DNA of 64,000 nt from Pseudomonadota bacterium (GTDB taxonomy: Bacteria; Bdellovibrionota; UBA1018; CAIMNF01): the NCBI GenBank assembly GCA_027491115.1, contig JAIXWV010000011.1, forward strand, positions 1 to 64,000. Reading direction: 5' to 3'. Numbering within the stretch: position 1 is the stretch's first letter; each line of letters starts with the position of its first letter. The notes under the pieces were generated by a model, which saw nothing but the letters and a program-made list of their open reading frames with translations, did no database searches and was not told the DNA's origin. The position numbers and the translations under genes are program-made. Positions 52,088 to 61,375 of this stretch are shown here, in pieces.

Positions 52088-53515
52088 TCAAGGCCCTTGG
52101 GTTTTCCGGAAAATCACAATGGGAGCGGCCCATTGTCTGGAACGGGCCTCAGTTCGGGAATAACTCCCGACCAGGCGAGGCGTGAGCTCGGACTCAAAGG
52201 TCTTGTCCATCCACACCCAATCGGCATCAAGTGTGGTGGGTACATTCTCGCGTCCGTGAAAGGCGGCCATCCGGATGCCACCGAAAAGATACGGTAAAGG
52301 CCAGGTGAACGCACTCACAACCTGGACTCTCACCGCGTCCTGGGATCCCGGTCTTGAGTTGATTTCCCGCCACATGAGATTATTCTGATCGACGAGTTCC
52401 TGATAGGTCTGACCGTAAATATAGGGGTGACCGTCCTGATCCGGACTCTTCCATGCGACATCCCAGGATGAAGCACTCGCATGCACCACCATGACACCCA
52501 GAATACCCCAGCCGAATAATGCCCCCTTACGAGATTCAATCATTTGACCAAGTCCCAACCCAGCCAATAGAACCAGGCCCCAGGTGAAACTGAGCATGCA
52601 CCATGGAGTTTTATAGGCGACCACGGAATAAATGATGAAGTGAATGACAGTCGACCAGGCCAGGAGACGGACCCACCCCATCCCACGGAACAGAAAATAG
52701 GGTGTCATGATCAAACCAAGTAAATACGCCCATTCGTAACTTGCCATCAACCCAATCCAATAATCCCAGGGCTTCTGATGTCCGTTACCTTTAGTCCCCG
52801 TGTCGGACCAGAACTCGAAGGCCTTGAAAAACTTGTGTATCCCTTCTTGATCCTGAAAAAATGCCGTGTAGCAAAGGACAATCATTACAAAGCCCAAAGC
52901 AAACCCTGAAGCCAACCCGATCCAGAATCGTCGTTCGAGGCGAAGCGGGAGTTTCCGGTCGAAAGCCAACAGAACACCTTCAGCTAGGATGATACTCCCT
53001 CCGTAAAGGACGAAGTTCTCCTTAATGCAGGCGAGTAGTCCGAACGAGAGTCCGAAACCGAGCATGGTCCTAAGGTGGAATCCTTCTTCACGGACCCTAA
53101 TCCAGTTGTAAAAAAACAGGATGATCGCGAGCATGAAAAACATCTCGTGTATGGCATAGCGTGAGAAGAATACCATTGCCGGCGATGCCGCAAAAATCAA
53201 TGCGGCGACCCATGCTGAGGTTTCGCCGATCCATTTTCTGAAAAGCCATGGGCTGAGTGTCACAGCGGCTCCGGCCAGTACGGTAGTCGTCCGCATGACT
53301 TCGACACTCCTGCCAAATAGAATCTCGAAAAACTTGAGTACGTAAAAAAAGAAAGGACCGTGATAGTTCTGAGGATCGTAACTGTAATAGCCTCTTGATA
53401 TCATTCCATCAACGAACCAACCATTGACCGCTTCGTCGTGATGAATCGGTCTTGCGCCGAGATCCCAAAAGCGGAGGAGGACCAAAATCAGGATTGGTAG
53501 CCATCGGATAAGCAT
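52088..53515 (-). CDS. TIGR03663-type polytopic GT-C membrane protein
   Basis: This 475-residue integral membrane protein has about 10-12 hydrophobic segments. The N-terminal loop has PIHHDEAVNGWFVDGM followed by YYSYDPQNYHGPFFFYVL, the signature of the TIGR03663 (Agl23-like, flippase-associated) family, which belongs to the ArnT/PMT-like GT-C glycosyltransferases. The acidic DEA pair corresponds to the metal/substrate site in GT-C enzymes. It probably transfers a sugar from a lipid carrier in the outer leaflet. The acceptor is unknown. It is divergent from another polytopic GT-C-like gene. Confidence 0.82.
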   Translation of the reverse strand: MLIRWLPILILVLLRFWDLGARPIHHDEAVNGWFVDGMISRGYYSYDPQNYHGPFFFYVLKFFEILFGRSVEVMRTTTVLAGAAVTLSPWLFRKWIGETSAWVAALIFAASPAMVFFSRYAIHEMFFMLAIILFFYNWIRVREEGFHLRTMLGFGLSFGLLACIKENFVLYGGSIILAEGVLLAFDRKLPLRLERRFWIGLASGFALGFVMIVLCYTAFFQDQEGIHKFFKAFEFWSDTGTKGNGHQKPWDYWIGLMASYEWAYLLGLIMTPYFLFRGMGWVRLLAWSTVIHFIIYSVVAYKTPWCMLSFTWGLVLLAGLGLGQMIESRKGALFGWGILGVMVVHASASSWDVAWKSPDQDGHPYIYGQTYQELVDQNNLMWREINSRPGSQDAVRVQVVSAFTWPLPYLFGGIRMAAFHGRENVPTTLDADWVWMDKTFESELTPRLVGSYSRTEARSRQWAAPIVIFRKTQGP

Positions 53516-53544
53516 GCTTAAATGCTAATGGAGGTTTTCGGAAC

Positions 53545-55197
53545 ATGAAACTCAAAATTCAACCCGAGCATTGGGTCTTGCTCGCGGTTTCCGTTTGGAT
53601 CACTTGGGTTTGCGCGGGAATGCTCCACTGGAGCCCTCGAGGTGATCTGATCGCGGGCAGCTACTCAGTCTGGGGGGACTGGTCGGCCCACTTCACTTTC
53701 ATTGAAGCGTTCCATGAGCGCGGTGCAGGATGGATCACCGGTGACAACCCCCTGTTCGCAGGTGAGCCATTTCGCTATCCATTTTTGAGTCATTTATTGA
53801 CCGCTTTGGCCTCGACACTCACTGGAGGAAGTACCATTCTTGCGTCCTTAGGGCTCAGTTTGTCGTTGGTATTCGCACTCCCTTTCATCATCCTACGCTT
53901 CTATAAAGCGAATGGATTCACTTCCCGATCGTCCCTTTTGTCGACACTCCTTTTTTTATTCATGGGTGGGTGGCAGTGGATGGATTCTTCGCTTTCAGCA
54001 AATGAGCCTCTGACAAACCAATTCCAGAATGCATCGATCTTCACTCAGTTCGTTCTATTCGAGATTTTCCCTCAACGTGCTTTCCTGTTCGGAATGGTCA
54101 TCCTTCTCTTGATATTGACCTCTTGGCTCCGTCGTGTCCGGCCTGGTTTTTCCCTGATCGCCCTTCATGCACTAGGGCTTTCCCTATTGGTATTTACCCA
54201 TCTACATTCATGGATCGCCATGGGCACATTGCTCCTGATGATGGCGTGTTTCCCCACCAATCAAGGACCGGACCGTAAATCTCGCTGGATCCTCGGCGCA
54301 CTCACCCTACTTTTCTCAATTCCCGGTCTGGCTCACCTATTTTTGCGGCAATCGGATTACGGCCTTTCTTGGGAGATCTGGCTCCCCGGATGGGCACAAA
54401 ACCCCGGAGCAGGGATTCATACTGCCGCCGAGATGGGATTCGCTACGTTCTGGCTGTACAATACAGGACTTTTTCTTGTCCTCGCCGGATTGGAACTTGG
54501 TCTCAGCATCAGGGCCGGGTATAGACGGGCTCTGGGGCTTGGAGGGATGCTTCTATTCCTGATCCCGCTCTTAATCAACCTTCAACCTTACTTTTATGAC
54601 AACCTGAAGACTTTCACTTACTCCTTCTTGTTCCTCGCACCCTTCGCAGGAGCTGCACTCGAACGGATTCTTGGCCTCACTAAAATCCCACTTTGGTCAA
54701 GATGGGGGATCTTGTTGTTGGTGCTAGCCTCACAAACCGGAAGCGCTCTATCAGATTTCAGGTTTTTCGATCAAGGCATGCAAAAGACGATGTTTTTCAC
54801 AGAGGAAGAGTTCCAGCTGGCAGAACGCTTCAAAACCATTCGCAGAAATCCGAATGATCTCTCCCTGATCGTCCCACGCCACAATCATTGGCTACCCTGC
54901 TTGACCGGAACCCCATTGCTCATGGGGTATCCCGGCTGGCTCTGGAGCTGGGGGATTTCTTATTCCTCACGCGAGGCCGAGGTCAAGGAGATCCTCACTG
55001 GAGGGAGCCGGGCTGAGGAATTGATCCAGAAGTACTCCATCCAGTATTTTGTGATGCCGCTCCAACAAGGACGGACCGAATCTGGAGTGAATGGTCCTTT
55101 CTTTGAGAGTCGCTTCAGACCCGTGCTCGAATCTTCTTCATGGCGGGTTTATTCGCTCACTGAGACCATCAAGTCCCCTTCCACGTCTGTCCGGTGA
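53545..55197 (+). CDS. Polytopic membrane protein, GT-C glycosyltransferase-like
   Basis: The protein has 550 residues with about 12 membrane segments. The first periplasmic loop has YSVWGDWSAHFTFIEAF, then NPLFAGEPFRYPFLSHLL; the acidic residue placed just after TM1 recalls GT-C transferases. The C-terminal 130 residues after the last segment are soluble and periplasmic in such models. I cannot place it in a named family. It is only 29 bases from the divergent TIGR03663-like gene, and its 3' end overlaps comEC by 49 bases. Confidence 0.65.
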   Translation: MKLKIQPEHWVLLAVSVWITWVCAGMLHWSPRGDLIAGSYSVWGDWSAHFTFIEAFHERGAGWITGDNPLFAGEPFRYPFLSHLLTALASTLTGGSTILASLGLSLSLVFALPFIILRFYKANGFTSRSSLLSTLLFLFMGGWQWMDSSLSANEPLTNQFQNASIFTQFVLFEIFPQRAFLFGMVILLLILTSWLRRVRPGFSLIALHALGLSLLVFTHLHSWIAMGTLLLMMACFPTNQGPDRKSRWILGALTLLFSIPGLAHLFLRQSDYGLSWEIWLPGWAQNPGAGIHTAAEMGFATFWLYNTGLFLVLAGLELGLSIRAGYRRALGLGGMLLFLIPLLINLQPYFYDNLKTFTYSFLFLAPFAGAALERILGLTKIPLWSRWGILLLVLASQTGSALSDFRFFDQGMQKTMFFTEEEFQLAERFKTIRRNPNDLSLIVPRHNHWLPCLTGTPLLMGYPGWLWSWGISYSSREAEVKEILTGGSRAEELIQKYSIQYFVMPLQQGRTESGVNGPFFESRFRPVLESSSWRVYSLTETIKSPSTSVR

Positions 55198-56732
55198 ATC
55201 CGCCCCCCACTTCTTGACAGCCTCGCGAGAGCTTCCGGACTGGGGTGGCCATACCTGTTCTTTGCTCCGACCGAGACCCAGACTTCGGCGGGATTCAGCT
55301 GCGCCAGCAGCCTGGGATCCGAAGAGTATTTTGATCCATGGTGGCCGGCTTTCCAGATTCGCGCCTGAAACTGAGGCAACTTCTCTTGAATCCAGTCCAG
55401 ATAAAGTCGCTCTTGCATCTGGTCCCCGTCTCCGAGAGCAAAGTAACCAAGACCCTTCGATAGGGGAAAAACAATGCCAGCCATCCACTGGTTTCCTCCT
55501 TTCTTTTTTGACCGGAACCAGCCGAGCTCGAAGTTCCTCACGCAACCGTTCAGGCGGAGCACTGGATGCAATGAAATCGGCAATTTCTCTCGAGCCAGAT
55601 TGAGTTCATGCACCTCGATGCATGCAATTCTCACCACGGGCGCGAGCCAGTCCAGTCCCCCTCGATGGTCCACGTCCAAGTGCGTGAGGAGTACGCCATC
55701 GAGTTTTCCAACCCCAGCGCGTGCCAACCTCCGGATCCACTGGCCCGGATCAGCTCTCCATGCAGGTCCTACATCCACCAATTCTCTGCGGCCGCGGAAC
55801 TCGATCAATGCGGCATCCCCCTGACCGACATCCCATTGAATCAGGCGCCTGGTGGGATGCGGGTCCGATAGGAGTCGGGCCAGCACCAGTAGTGGTGGAA
55901 TCACCCAATGACGATTCCTAACAGGGATCAACCCGTGGAGTATCACTAAACCCAGAGCAGGAATCCATGCATCCGGAGCAATTCTGGCAAAAGCCGGAAG
56001 AACATCGGCTAACCCGACTAGACTCGACATCCAAACCGACCACGCCTCAACCAACCAGTGCGGGAACTCTCCCGTCAGGATCCGAACTGTGGCAGCTGCC
56101 GGGTAAAGAAACAGTGAAATCGGAGGGATACTGATCCAACTGTAGATCGGTGTCATAAACGAGATGATTCGATCGTGCGCCAATTCCCAAAGTGCGCCCG
56201 GGATCCAGGAGTATACGGCCATCTTTGCATGAAGGCGCCAGGCGGGGGCTCCACGTTGAGTCTCGATTGCCACCAAGGAACCCGCAACGGCGAGGTAGTA
56301 GTGCAAAGCTCCCGGAGAGACCCCTTTCTCATGACTGAGGATAGACTCGAGTCCAGCCGTGAACAACAATGGGAATAAGATCCGCACTTTCGCACCCCTT
56401 GCCTCAAAGTAACGGCGAAGGAGATGGGTCAGGACAGGGCGGAACCAGGAGAAGTGAAATCCTTGAAGGATCCAGATACAAAGTGCGAGCGCAGCATGGA
56501 GAGCACCTGTACAGATTCTTGACACATCAGGTGAAACTCCTCTTCCCTGAATCAGAAGCTGCATCGCCCGGTCGGCCCAAAAAAACAAAGCAAACAAATG
56601 GAGTCCGCTACTCCGAAACAAATGAACGAAACCGACCAGTCGAAACAAACCTTCGACCCGGCTTAAATGGGAATCGTGGAAAAACAAAGATACCAGGATC
56701 CCATAAGGATCGTTCGGAACAACCTCGTGCAT
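55149..56732 (-). CDS. comEC: ComEC/Rec2-family DNA uptake channel, short form
   Basis: The protein has 527 residues. The competence domain is seen from HLFRSSGLHLFALFF and a set of membrane segments to about residue 290. The C-terminal metallo-beta-lactamase-like domain has IQWDVGQGDAALIEF, LLTHLDVDHRGGLDWL, GHHGSKYSSD and RYGHPSPEALARL. ComEC moves single-stranded DNA across the inner membrane. Full-length relatives have 700 or more residues, with an N-terminal OB-type (DUF4131) domain that is missing here. The ATG at 56732 is preceded by AGGCAAGCAGG. Confidence 0.87.
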   Translation of the reverse strand: MHEVVPNDPYGILVSLFFHDSHLSRVEGLFRLVGFVHLFRSSGLHLFALFFWADRAMQLLIQGRGVSPDVSRICTGALHAALALCIWILQGFHFSWFRPVLTHLLRRYFEARGAKVRILFPLLFTAGLESILSHEKGVSPGALHYYLAVAGSLVAIETQRGAPAWRLHAKMAVYSWIPGALWELAHDRIISFMTPIYSWISIPPISLFLYPAAATVRILTGEFPHWLVEAWSVWMSSLVGLADVLPAFARIAPDAWIPALGLVILHGLIPVRNRHWVIPPLLVLARLLSDPHPTRRLIQWDVGQGDAALIEFRGRRELVDVGPAWRADPGQWIRRLARAGVGKLDGVLLTHLDVDHRGGLDWLAPVVRIACIEVHELNLAREKLPISLHPVLRLNGCVRNFELGWFRSKKKGGNQWMAGIVFPLSKGLGYFALGDGDQMQERLYLDWIQEKLPQFQARIWKAGHHGSKYSSDPRLLAQLNPAEVWVSVGAKNRYGHPSPEALARLSRSGGRIHRTDVEGDLMVSVSE

Positions 56733-56773
56733 CCTGCTTGCCTTGCAGGAAATAGACCTCCTATAATCGATCT

Positions 56774-57223
56774 ATGTCTTCGCCTGTCGAATGGATGAGC
56801 GCCTTACGTCCCCATGCTCCCTCCTTCATGTTTTTGTTTTCGATTGCTCTGATCTACCTTTTGCTGCGTGACAAACAAGCTGGCTCCCATTTTCGAAAAC
56901 GTGAGGCCGATCGCTCCGATCTCGATCGGATTCTGAACCAAGGTCCGGATCTCGCACAGGCAAAAATAAAAAAGGCCACGCCCCCACCACGGCCCTTGGC
57001 ACTTCCAGGGGTCACGTTGGCGGGTGAACCCCACGAAATCCTAGGCGTGCCAGAGAACGCCGATGAGACGACGATTCAAAAGGCTTATAAAGAAGCCATC
57101 AAACGATATCACCCTGATCGGATCCAGGGTCTTCCACCTGACCAAATGCGCTTTTACCAGGATGCTTCAGCGAGGATCACCGAGGCTAAAAATGCAATGA
57201 TCAAGAAGCAAAAGGACCGCTAA
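56774..57223 (+). CDS. Membrane-anchored J-domain protein
   Basis: The protein has 149 residues. One N-terminal membrane helix (PSFMFLFSIALIYLLL) is followed by a charged linker and a C-terminal J domain from about residue 87: EPHEILGVPENADETTIQKAYKEAIKRYHPDRI, here shortened, with the HPD motif at 114-116. The J domain would stimulate a DnaK partner at the inner membrane. It lacks zinc-finger and substrate domains. It is 41 bases from the divergent comEC and followed by the ComM-like gene. Confidence 0.85.
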   Translation: MSSPVEWMSALRPHAPSFMFLFSIALIYLLLRDKQAGSHFRKREADRSDLDRILNQGPDLAQAKIKKATPPPRPLALPGVTLAGEPHEILGVPENADETTIQKAYKEAIKRYHPDRIQGLPPDQMRFYQDASARITEAKNAMIKKQKDR

Positions 57224-57258
57224 TTTCCCCGGCCCCGGACTTGCTTATCCAGTCGGTC

Positions 57259-58809
57259 ATGGAACTTCAGAACCGGTCCTTTAGCGTGCACTCCTGTTTT
57301 CGTGACGGTTCACGTCCTGCATGGATCGAGGTTGAGGTCCATGCCCGGATCCAGATTCCAGGATTTCAGATCCTTGGCCTCCCTGCCCCGGAAATCCGCG
57401 AAGCCAAAGAGCGCATTCTCGCCGCATTCCCGGCCTCAGGATTCGAGTTCCCCCGAAAAAAAGTCACGATCAACCTAGCCCCATCTTCCGTTCCAAAATG
57501 GGGAACTTCTCACGATCTTTCCATCGCGCTTAGAATCCTGACCCTTGTCGAACCCTTACCGACGGGTCCTCCCATCCTCGCAAGCGGAGAGCTTGGACTT
57601 GATGGTGGAATCAAAAGTACAGGATCTCCGGCTCTTCTTCTCGAACTTCTTCTCCGGCACTCGAGTCCAAGTGGATTCCGATTGATTCTGGCCGAGGACG
57701 ATCACCGCGAATTCATGAATCTAATCCGATGGCGCTTTTCCAAAAATCTATCCCTTCCTCAAGATGTGAACGTCTTCACACTCTCTCACTTCTCCGACAT
57801 CCGTAAGGCACTCTCCCATGGTAGCACCCCTAGACAACTCATCGAGTCAACCCCCATCTTCTCATCCAGTCTTGAGTCCCAATCCCCACCCCTACTCTCT
57901 CCAGGTCCACGCCTCGAGCGGATCATCACTCTGGCCTCGGTGGGTCGTCATCACACCCTCTTACTTGGACCGAAGGGAGTCGGGAAGTCGGAGTCTTTGG
58001 CATGGTTCAAAGAGCTCGCTGGCGATCCGGTTCCGGGCGACTCCTGGACACGCATCCTCCATCAAGAAAGCCGAAGCGAAGTCCCCGACCCTGGAGTCCC
58101 GATACGGAGAGTTCATTCACAGGTCAGGCCTCAACACTTGCTGGGCTCGTTTGGCTCGAAAGGCTACCGGGCTGGAGAATTGGCCCTAGCTCACGGAGGA
58201 CTCCTTTTCGCCGATGAGTTCATGGAATGGTCAAGGGATTCAAAAGAAATATTGAGAGAACCGATCGAAACACGATCCTTCAAGCTCATCCGCGTACAAG
58301 GTACCATCGCGGTACCGTGCGATCTTCAGCTGATTGCAACTGGCAATCTTTGCCCCTGTGGGGGCATACCATTGGAATTGAGTCGCTTGATCCCTGGAGC
58401 CAGGGTCAATTGCCGATGCGCCCACGGAGTGGCACGGAACTATCTATCCAGACTGTCCGGGCCGATCCTTGACCGGATCGATCTCCCGGTGTTGCTCCGA
58501 GAAGAAACCTGTGGAAAGTCTGCTGGAGAACGAATGAGAGAAGCCGTTCTTCGTGGACGGACTTTTGCGTTGGACTCCTTCGGAACCCTCCCATCGCTCC
58601 TCAGACCATCGGATCTCGAGGCGGAGTATGAAAGGCGGGATCTGCGCTCCTTGTTCGAATCATCCCCTACCAGCCTCAGATTCCGGCACAAGACACTGAG
58701 GGTTGCCAAGAGCATCCAAGCGCTAGAAAAAACTCCGCGTCTCGAGCGCCATCAAGTCATGGAAGCCTTGTCCCTCAGAGATCTCGAATCGCACCTAGGG
58801 TCTGGCTGA
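57259..58809 (+). CDS. comM: ComM/YifB-like Mg-chelatase-type AAA ATPase
   Basis: The protein has 516 residues from the ATG at 57259. The N-terminal ChlI-like domain has FQILGLPAPEIREAKERI, FPRKKVTINLAPS and HDLSIALRIL. The AAA+ core has Walker A as LGPKGVGKSESLAWF and the downstream LLFADEFMEWSRDSKEILR, with cysteines in TGNLCPCGG and ARVNCRCAHG and the arginine-rich SGPILDRIDLPVLL. ComM is a branch-migration helicase in natural transformation. The Walker A sequence differs from the usual GPPGSGKT and the insertion is divergent, but the layout fits. comEC nearby supports a competence role. Confidence 0.85.
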   Translation: MELQNRSFSVHSCFRDGSRPAWIEVEVHARIQIPGFQILGLPAPEIREAKERILAAFPASGFEFPRKKVTINLAPSSVPKWGTSHDLSIALRILTLVEPLPTGPPILASGELGLDGGIKSTGSPALLLELLLRHSSPSGFRLILAEDDHREFMNLIRWRFSKNLSLPQDVNVFTLSHFSDIRKALSHGSTPRQLIESTPIFSSSLESQSPPLLSPGPRLERIITLASVGRHHTLLLGPKGVGKSESLAWFKELAGDPVPGDSWTRILHQESRSEVPDPGVPIRRVHSQVRPQHLLGSFGSKGYRAGELALAHGGLLFADEFMEWSRDSKEILREPIETRSFKLIRVQGTIAVPCDLQLIATGNLCPCGGIPLELSRLIPGARVNCRCAHGVARNYLSRLSGPILDRIDLPVLLREETCGKSAGERMREAVLRGRTFALDSFGTLPSLLRPSDLEAEYERRDLRSLFESSPTSLRFRHKTLRVAKSIQALEKTPRLERHQVMEALSLRDLESHLGSG

Positions 58810-58812
58810 GCA

Positions 58813-61356
58813 TCATCGAACGGGCCAGCCGCAGAACCGCACTTCAGGAACTTGTGAATTGTACTGTGGTTCGAGATGCCCTTTCCTAACTCCGGCTGCC
58901 TGGAGACCGCTCAAGACCGTGACGTTACCGATTTTTCCGCAACATCCAGTTGAGGGATACGCCGTCCGCACCTTCGTCCGGTCGGGACTCACTGAATACG
59001 TACAGGCAAAATTCTTCTTTCCTAAGAGGTCTCTTTCCAAAACCTCCTCAATGTCTGAACTCGATGCCTGAAGGGGAAAATCCTTGTAATCCTTGAACGG
59101 GCTGTACATCACAGTCCGGTCACAACTCAGGGCACTCCTGGTCGGGCTAATGTTTGTCGAACTCAGATAATTCGAACAATAGGGGTCGGTTCCCGATCCC
59201 GTCGTCATCTGACAAATTGAATGAATGCCCGTACCCGAACATTTATTATTGGCTGCATCCACGTTGCGTACATCCAGGTCTCCAGTGCCATCCACATGAC
59301 TTGTAAAACCCGAAACCCTTGCTTGAGAGCCAGCTAACATGCTCTGAATGGTGCCTGCATTCGAATCCATTCTTCTCAAGCTATTGAGTGTGACCCAGTT
59401 CGAATTCTGAGTCGGATAGATTTTCGAACACCAACCATAATCACCTCCAGCGGTCTTGTAGAAATGCATGGGCGGCTCGAGATAAGGGTCGGCCACTGGA
59501 GCACAGGCAAGAAAAGAAGTGTCTTCAAGGTACTCGGGAGTCCAGGGATCTACCGGCTGAAGATGGACTTCGTCAAGTCGAAGACTCAGATTACCGAGAG
59601 TAATCAACCCGACTCGACTCTGGTGAGTTGTCACGAGCTGCATTCCGGTGATCTCACCATTCTGGTACAAGACTTTCGGAAGAACTGCCGAACACGACAC
59701 GTCTCTCAGTTGATTGATGTTCGCGTTCATATCATAGTTCGGAAACACCATCCCGTCCGGATTGACCGACTCGTGAGGTCCGTCCCATATTTGGTTATTG
59801 TTAATGTCCCGAAAGTACTTTGCGGTCGAGCGATACTGTGGAGTGGCGAAAAAAGCGCTGTTATTGTTGAACTTGGAGAAAAAATTAGATCCATTGGCAA
59901 TCCGCTTGGTCATTCCCTCATGGTCGAACCAGGCATAACTGCAGGGCTTGGGACCGTAGATCATCTCACCCGTAGCCACCCCGTTCTGGTCAATGACCAA
60001 ACGATCTGCAACATAAATCTCGTCGGCATGGGGTACGACTTGCACCGGCTTACCCCTGTTGTCGAACGCGCCAGGAAGCACGGCCCGATAGCGTCTCAAC
60101 CGCACGAGGGGGCGCACCCTGCCGTTGTTGTCCCGGATGGTTCCGCAGGTTCCATCAGCATTTGGTTTCTTGGCATATCCCAAACAGTCCCGAACCAAGA
60201 GATGACGTTCCTCAAGAATTCCGTTTACTGTCTCACCCGTGCACAAACTAGAAGTACTGCTCGTCGCGTCTCCATTTCGCAACAGTCGGGATGCAGCACT
60301 CACACCGACATTCCAATCCGGAGAGTAAGTCGTAGCCAATGCGAAAGTCGTGTCCATCGGCCAGAGTTGATTCTGCTCATTCAAGGGTACCAGAGTCGCG
60401 CCCGTAGTGGAATCTGATCGAGCAATCGTTCGAATCGATTCGAGCACGCTCGGGCACTCGAAATTGTTACTGGACGCGGTGAGGTTCAATGTGTCGGACT
60501 TCACATAAAAGCTCCGATAGTAATTCTGGGCCGAGAAGCCGGTTCGAACCGGTCCACAACTGTACTGGACCGAAGTCCCGCCGCTATTGGCATTGCCTCC
60601 CCCGTCATCATCCACTGGTCCTACACAAAACTTGCTCGCAATCGGGACATTGGCCGATCCACGTTCGGGCGGGCTCTGTGAAGCGTCAATCTCACCGACT
60701 CCGTCCAAATTTTCGGCTACCTGACTGTTGATCTCGTACGTGCCCATCCGCTTGGTATGACACGCATAACGTCGAATGTTTCTAAATGGGGTCAAAGTAC
60801 TGTCAAGGAAGTCTCCATTCGCCCCCACCACCGTTCCCTTTTTATAGGTCAGGGGAACGCAACTCAGCCCAGTGGTGTTTCCTACTCCAGGGACAAGATT
60901 CATCTGAACCTGGACTGACACACCGATCTCATCCCAGATGGACTGAGGAATGAGACATTTCACCAACCCGCTCTGCACCGTGGTCACCTGGAGTTTACGC
61001 GTTCGGGTGAAATCGGACTGATCCGGTGTGGTCTGAACCCACTTCAACTCACAGGTACACGGATTTGTCTGACCCAGTCCGCAAAAGCCCGTGAGAGGCT
61101 GGAAATTCATCTGGCCGGTATCGACAGCCAGGGTGATCTCTAGATTGGCACTCTGTGCCCCTCCGCTTGAGGGGATCGTTGCGACGACGGCGTTTTTCAG
61201 GATGTGCGAGTCCGAAATTCCTGCAAAACTGGCAATTGCCGGGTTCCCACCGGTATTGAACCGCGCGCTACCCCGTTTTTCGGTAATGTTTGTACAGGCA
61301 CCGAGAAGAAGAAGCATGGTCGCACTTGAAAAATTGACTAGAAAACGGCTGTTCAT
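58813..61356 (-). CDS. Large cysteine-rich lipoprotein, unknown function (paralogue 1)
   Basis: The protein has 847 residues with a lipoprotein signal and lipobox LLGAC (Cys21). Around residue 90 comes FCGLGQTNPCTCELKWVQ, and later RRYACHTKRMGTYEI; many other cysteines follow, so disulfides are likely. The 200 or more residues after 450 hold MIYGPKPCSYAWFDHEGM and KYFRDINNNQIWDGPHE. I recognise no domain. The gene upstream has the same order of features, so they are tandem paralogues. It is probably surface or periplasmic, anchored in the outer membrane. It starts 19 bases after the upstream gene's stop. Confidence 0.8.
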   Translation of the reverse strand: MNSRFLVNFSSATMLLLLGACTNITEKRGSARFNTGGNPAIASFAGISDSHILKNAVVATIPSSGGAQSANLEITLAVDTGQMNFQPLTGFCGLGQTNPCTCELKWVQTTPDQSDFTRTRKLQVTTVQSGLVKCLIPQSIWDEIGVSVQVQMNLVPGVGNTTGLSCVPLTYKKGTVVGANGDFLDSTLTPFRNIRRYACHTKRMGTYEINSQVAENLDGVGEIDASQSPPERGSANVPIASKFCVGPVDDDGGGNANSGGTSVQYSCGPVRTGFSAQNYYRSFYVKSDTLNLTASSNNFECPSVLESIRTIARSDSTTGATLVPLNEQNQLWPMDTTFALATTYSPDWNVGVSAASRLLRNGDATSSTSSLCTGETVNGILEERHLLVRDCLGYAKKPNADGTCGTIRDNNGRVRPLVRLRRYRAVLPGAFDNRGKPVQVVPHADEIYVADRLVIDQNGVATGEMIYGPKPCSYAWFDHEGMTKRIANGSNFFSKFNNNSAFFATPQYRSTAKYFRDINNNQIWDGPHESVNPDGMVFPNYDMNANINQLRDVSCSAVLPKVLYQNGEITGMQLVTTHQSRVGLITLGNLSLRLDEVHLQPVDPWTPEYLEDTSFLACAPVADPYLEPPMHFYKTAGGDYGWCSKIYPTQNSNWVTLNSLRRMDSNAGTIQSMLAGSQARVSGFTSHVDGTGDLDVRNVDAANNKCSGTGIHSICQMTTGSGTDPYCSNYLSSTNISPTRSALSCDRTVMYSPFKDYKDFPLQASSSDIEEVLERDLLGKKNFACTYSVSPDRTKVRTAYPSTGCCGKIGNVTVLSGLQAAGVRKGHLEPQYNSQVPEVRFCGWPVR

Positions 61357-61375
61357 TACTCCTCCCTCCTGTTGA

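Noticed and set aside
60539-60556. GGTTCGAACC sequence resembling a tRNA T-loop
   Set aside because: It is inside a lipoprotein gene and no acceptor or anticodon stem can be built around it. Similar T-loop-like strings elsewhere in the window also failed.
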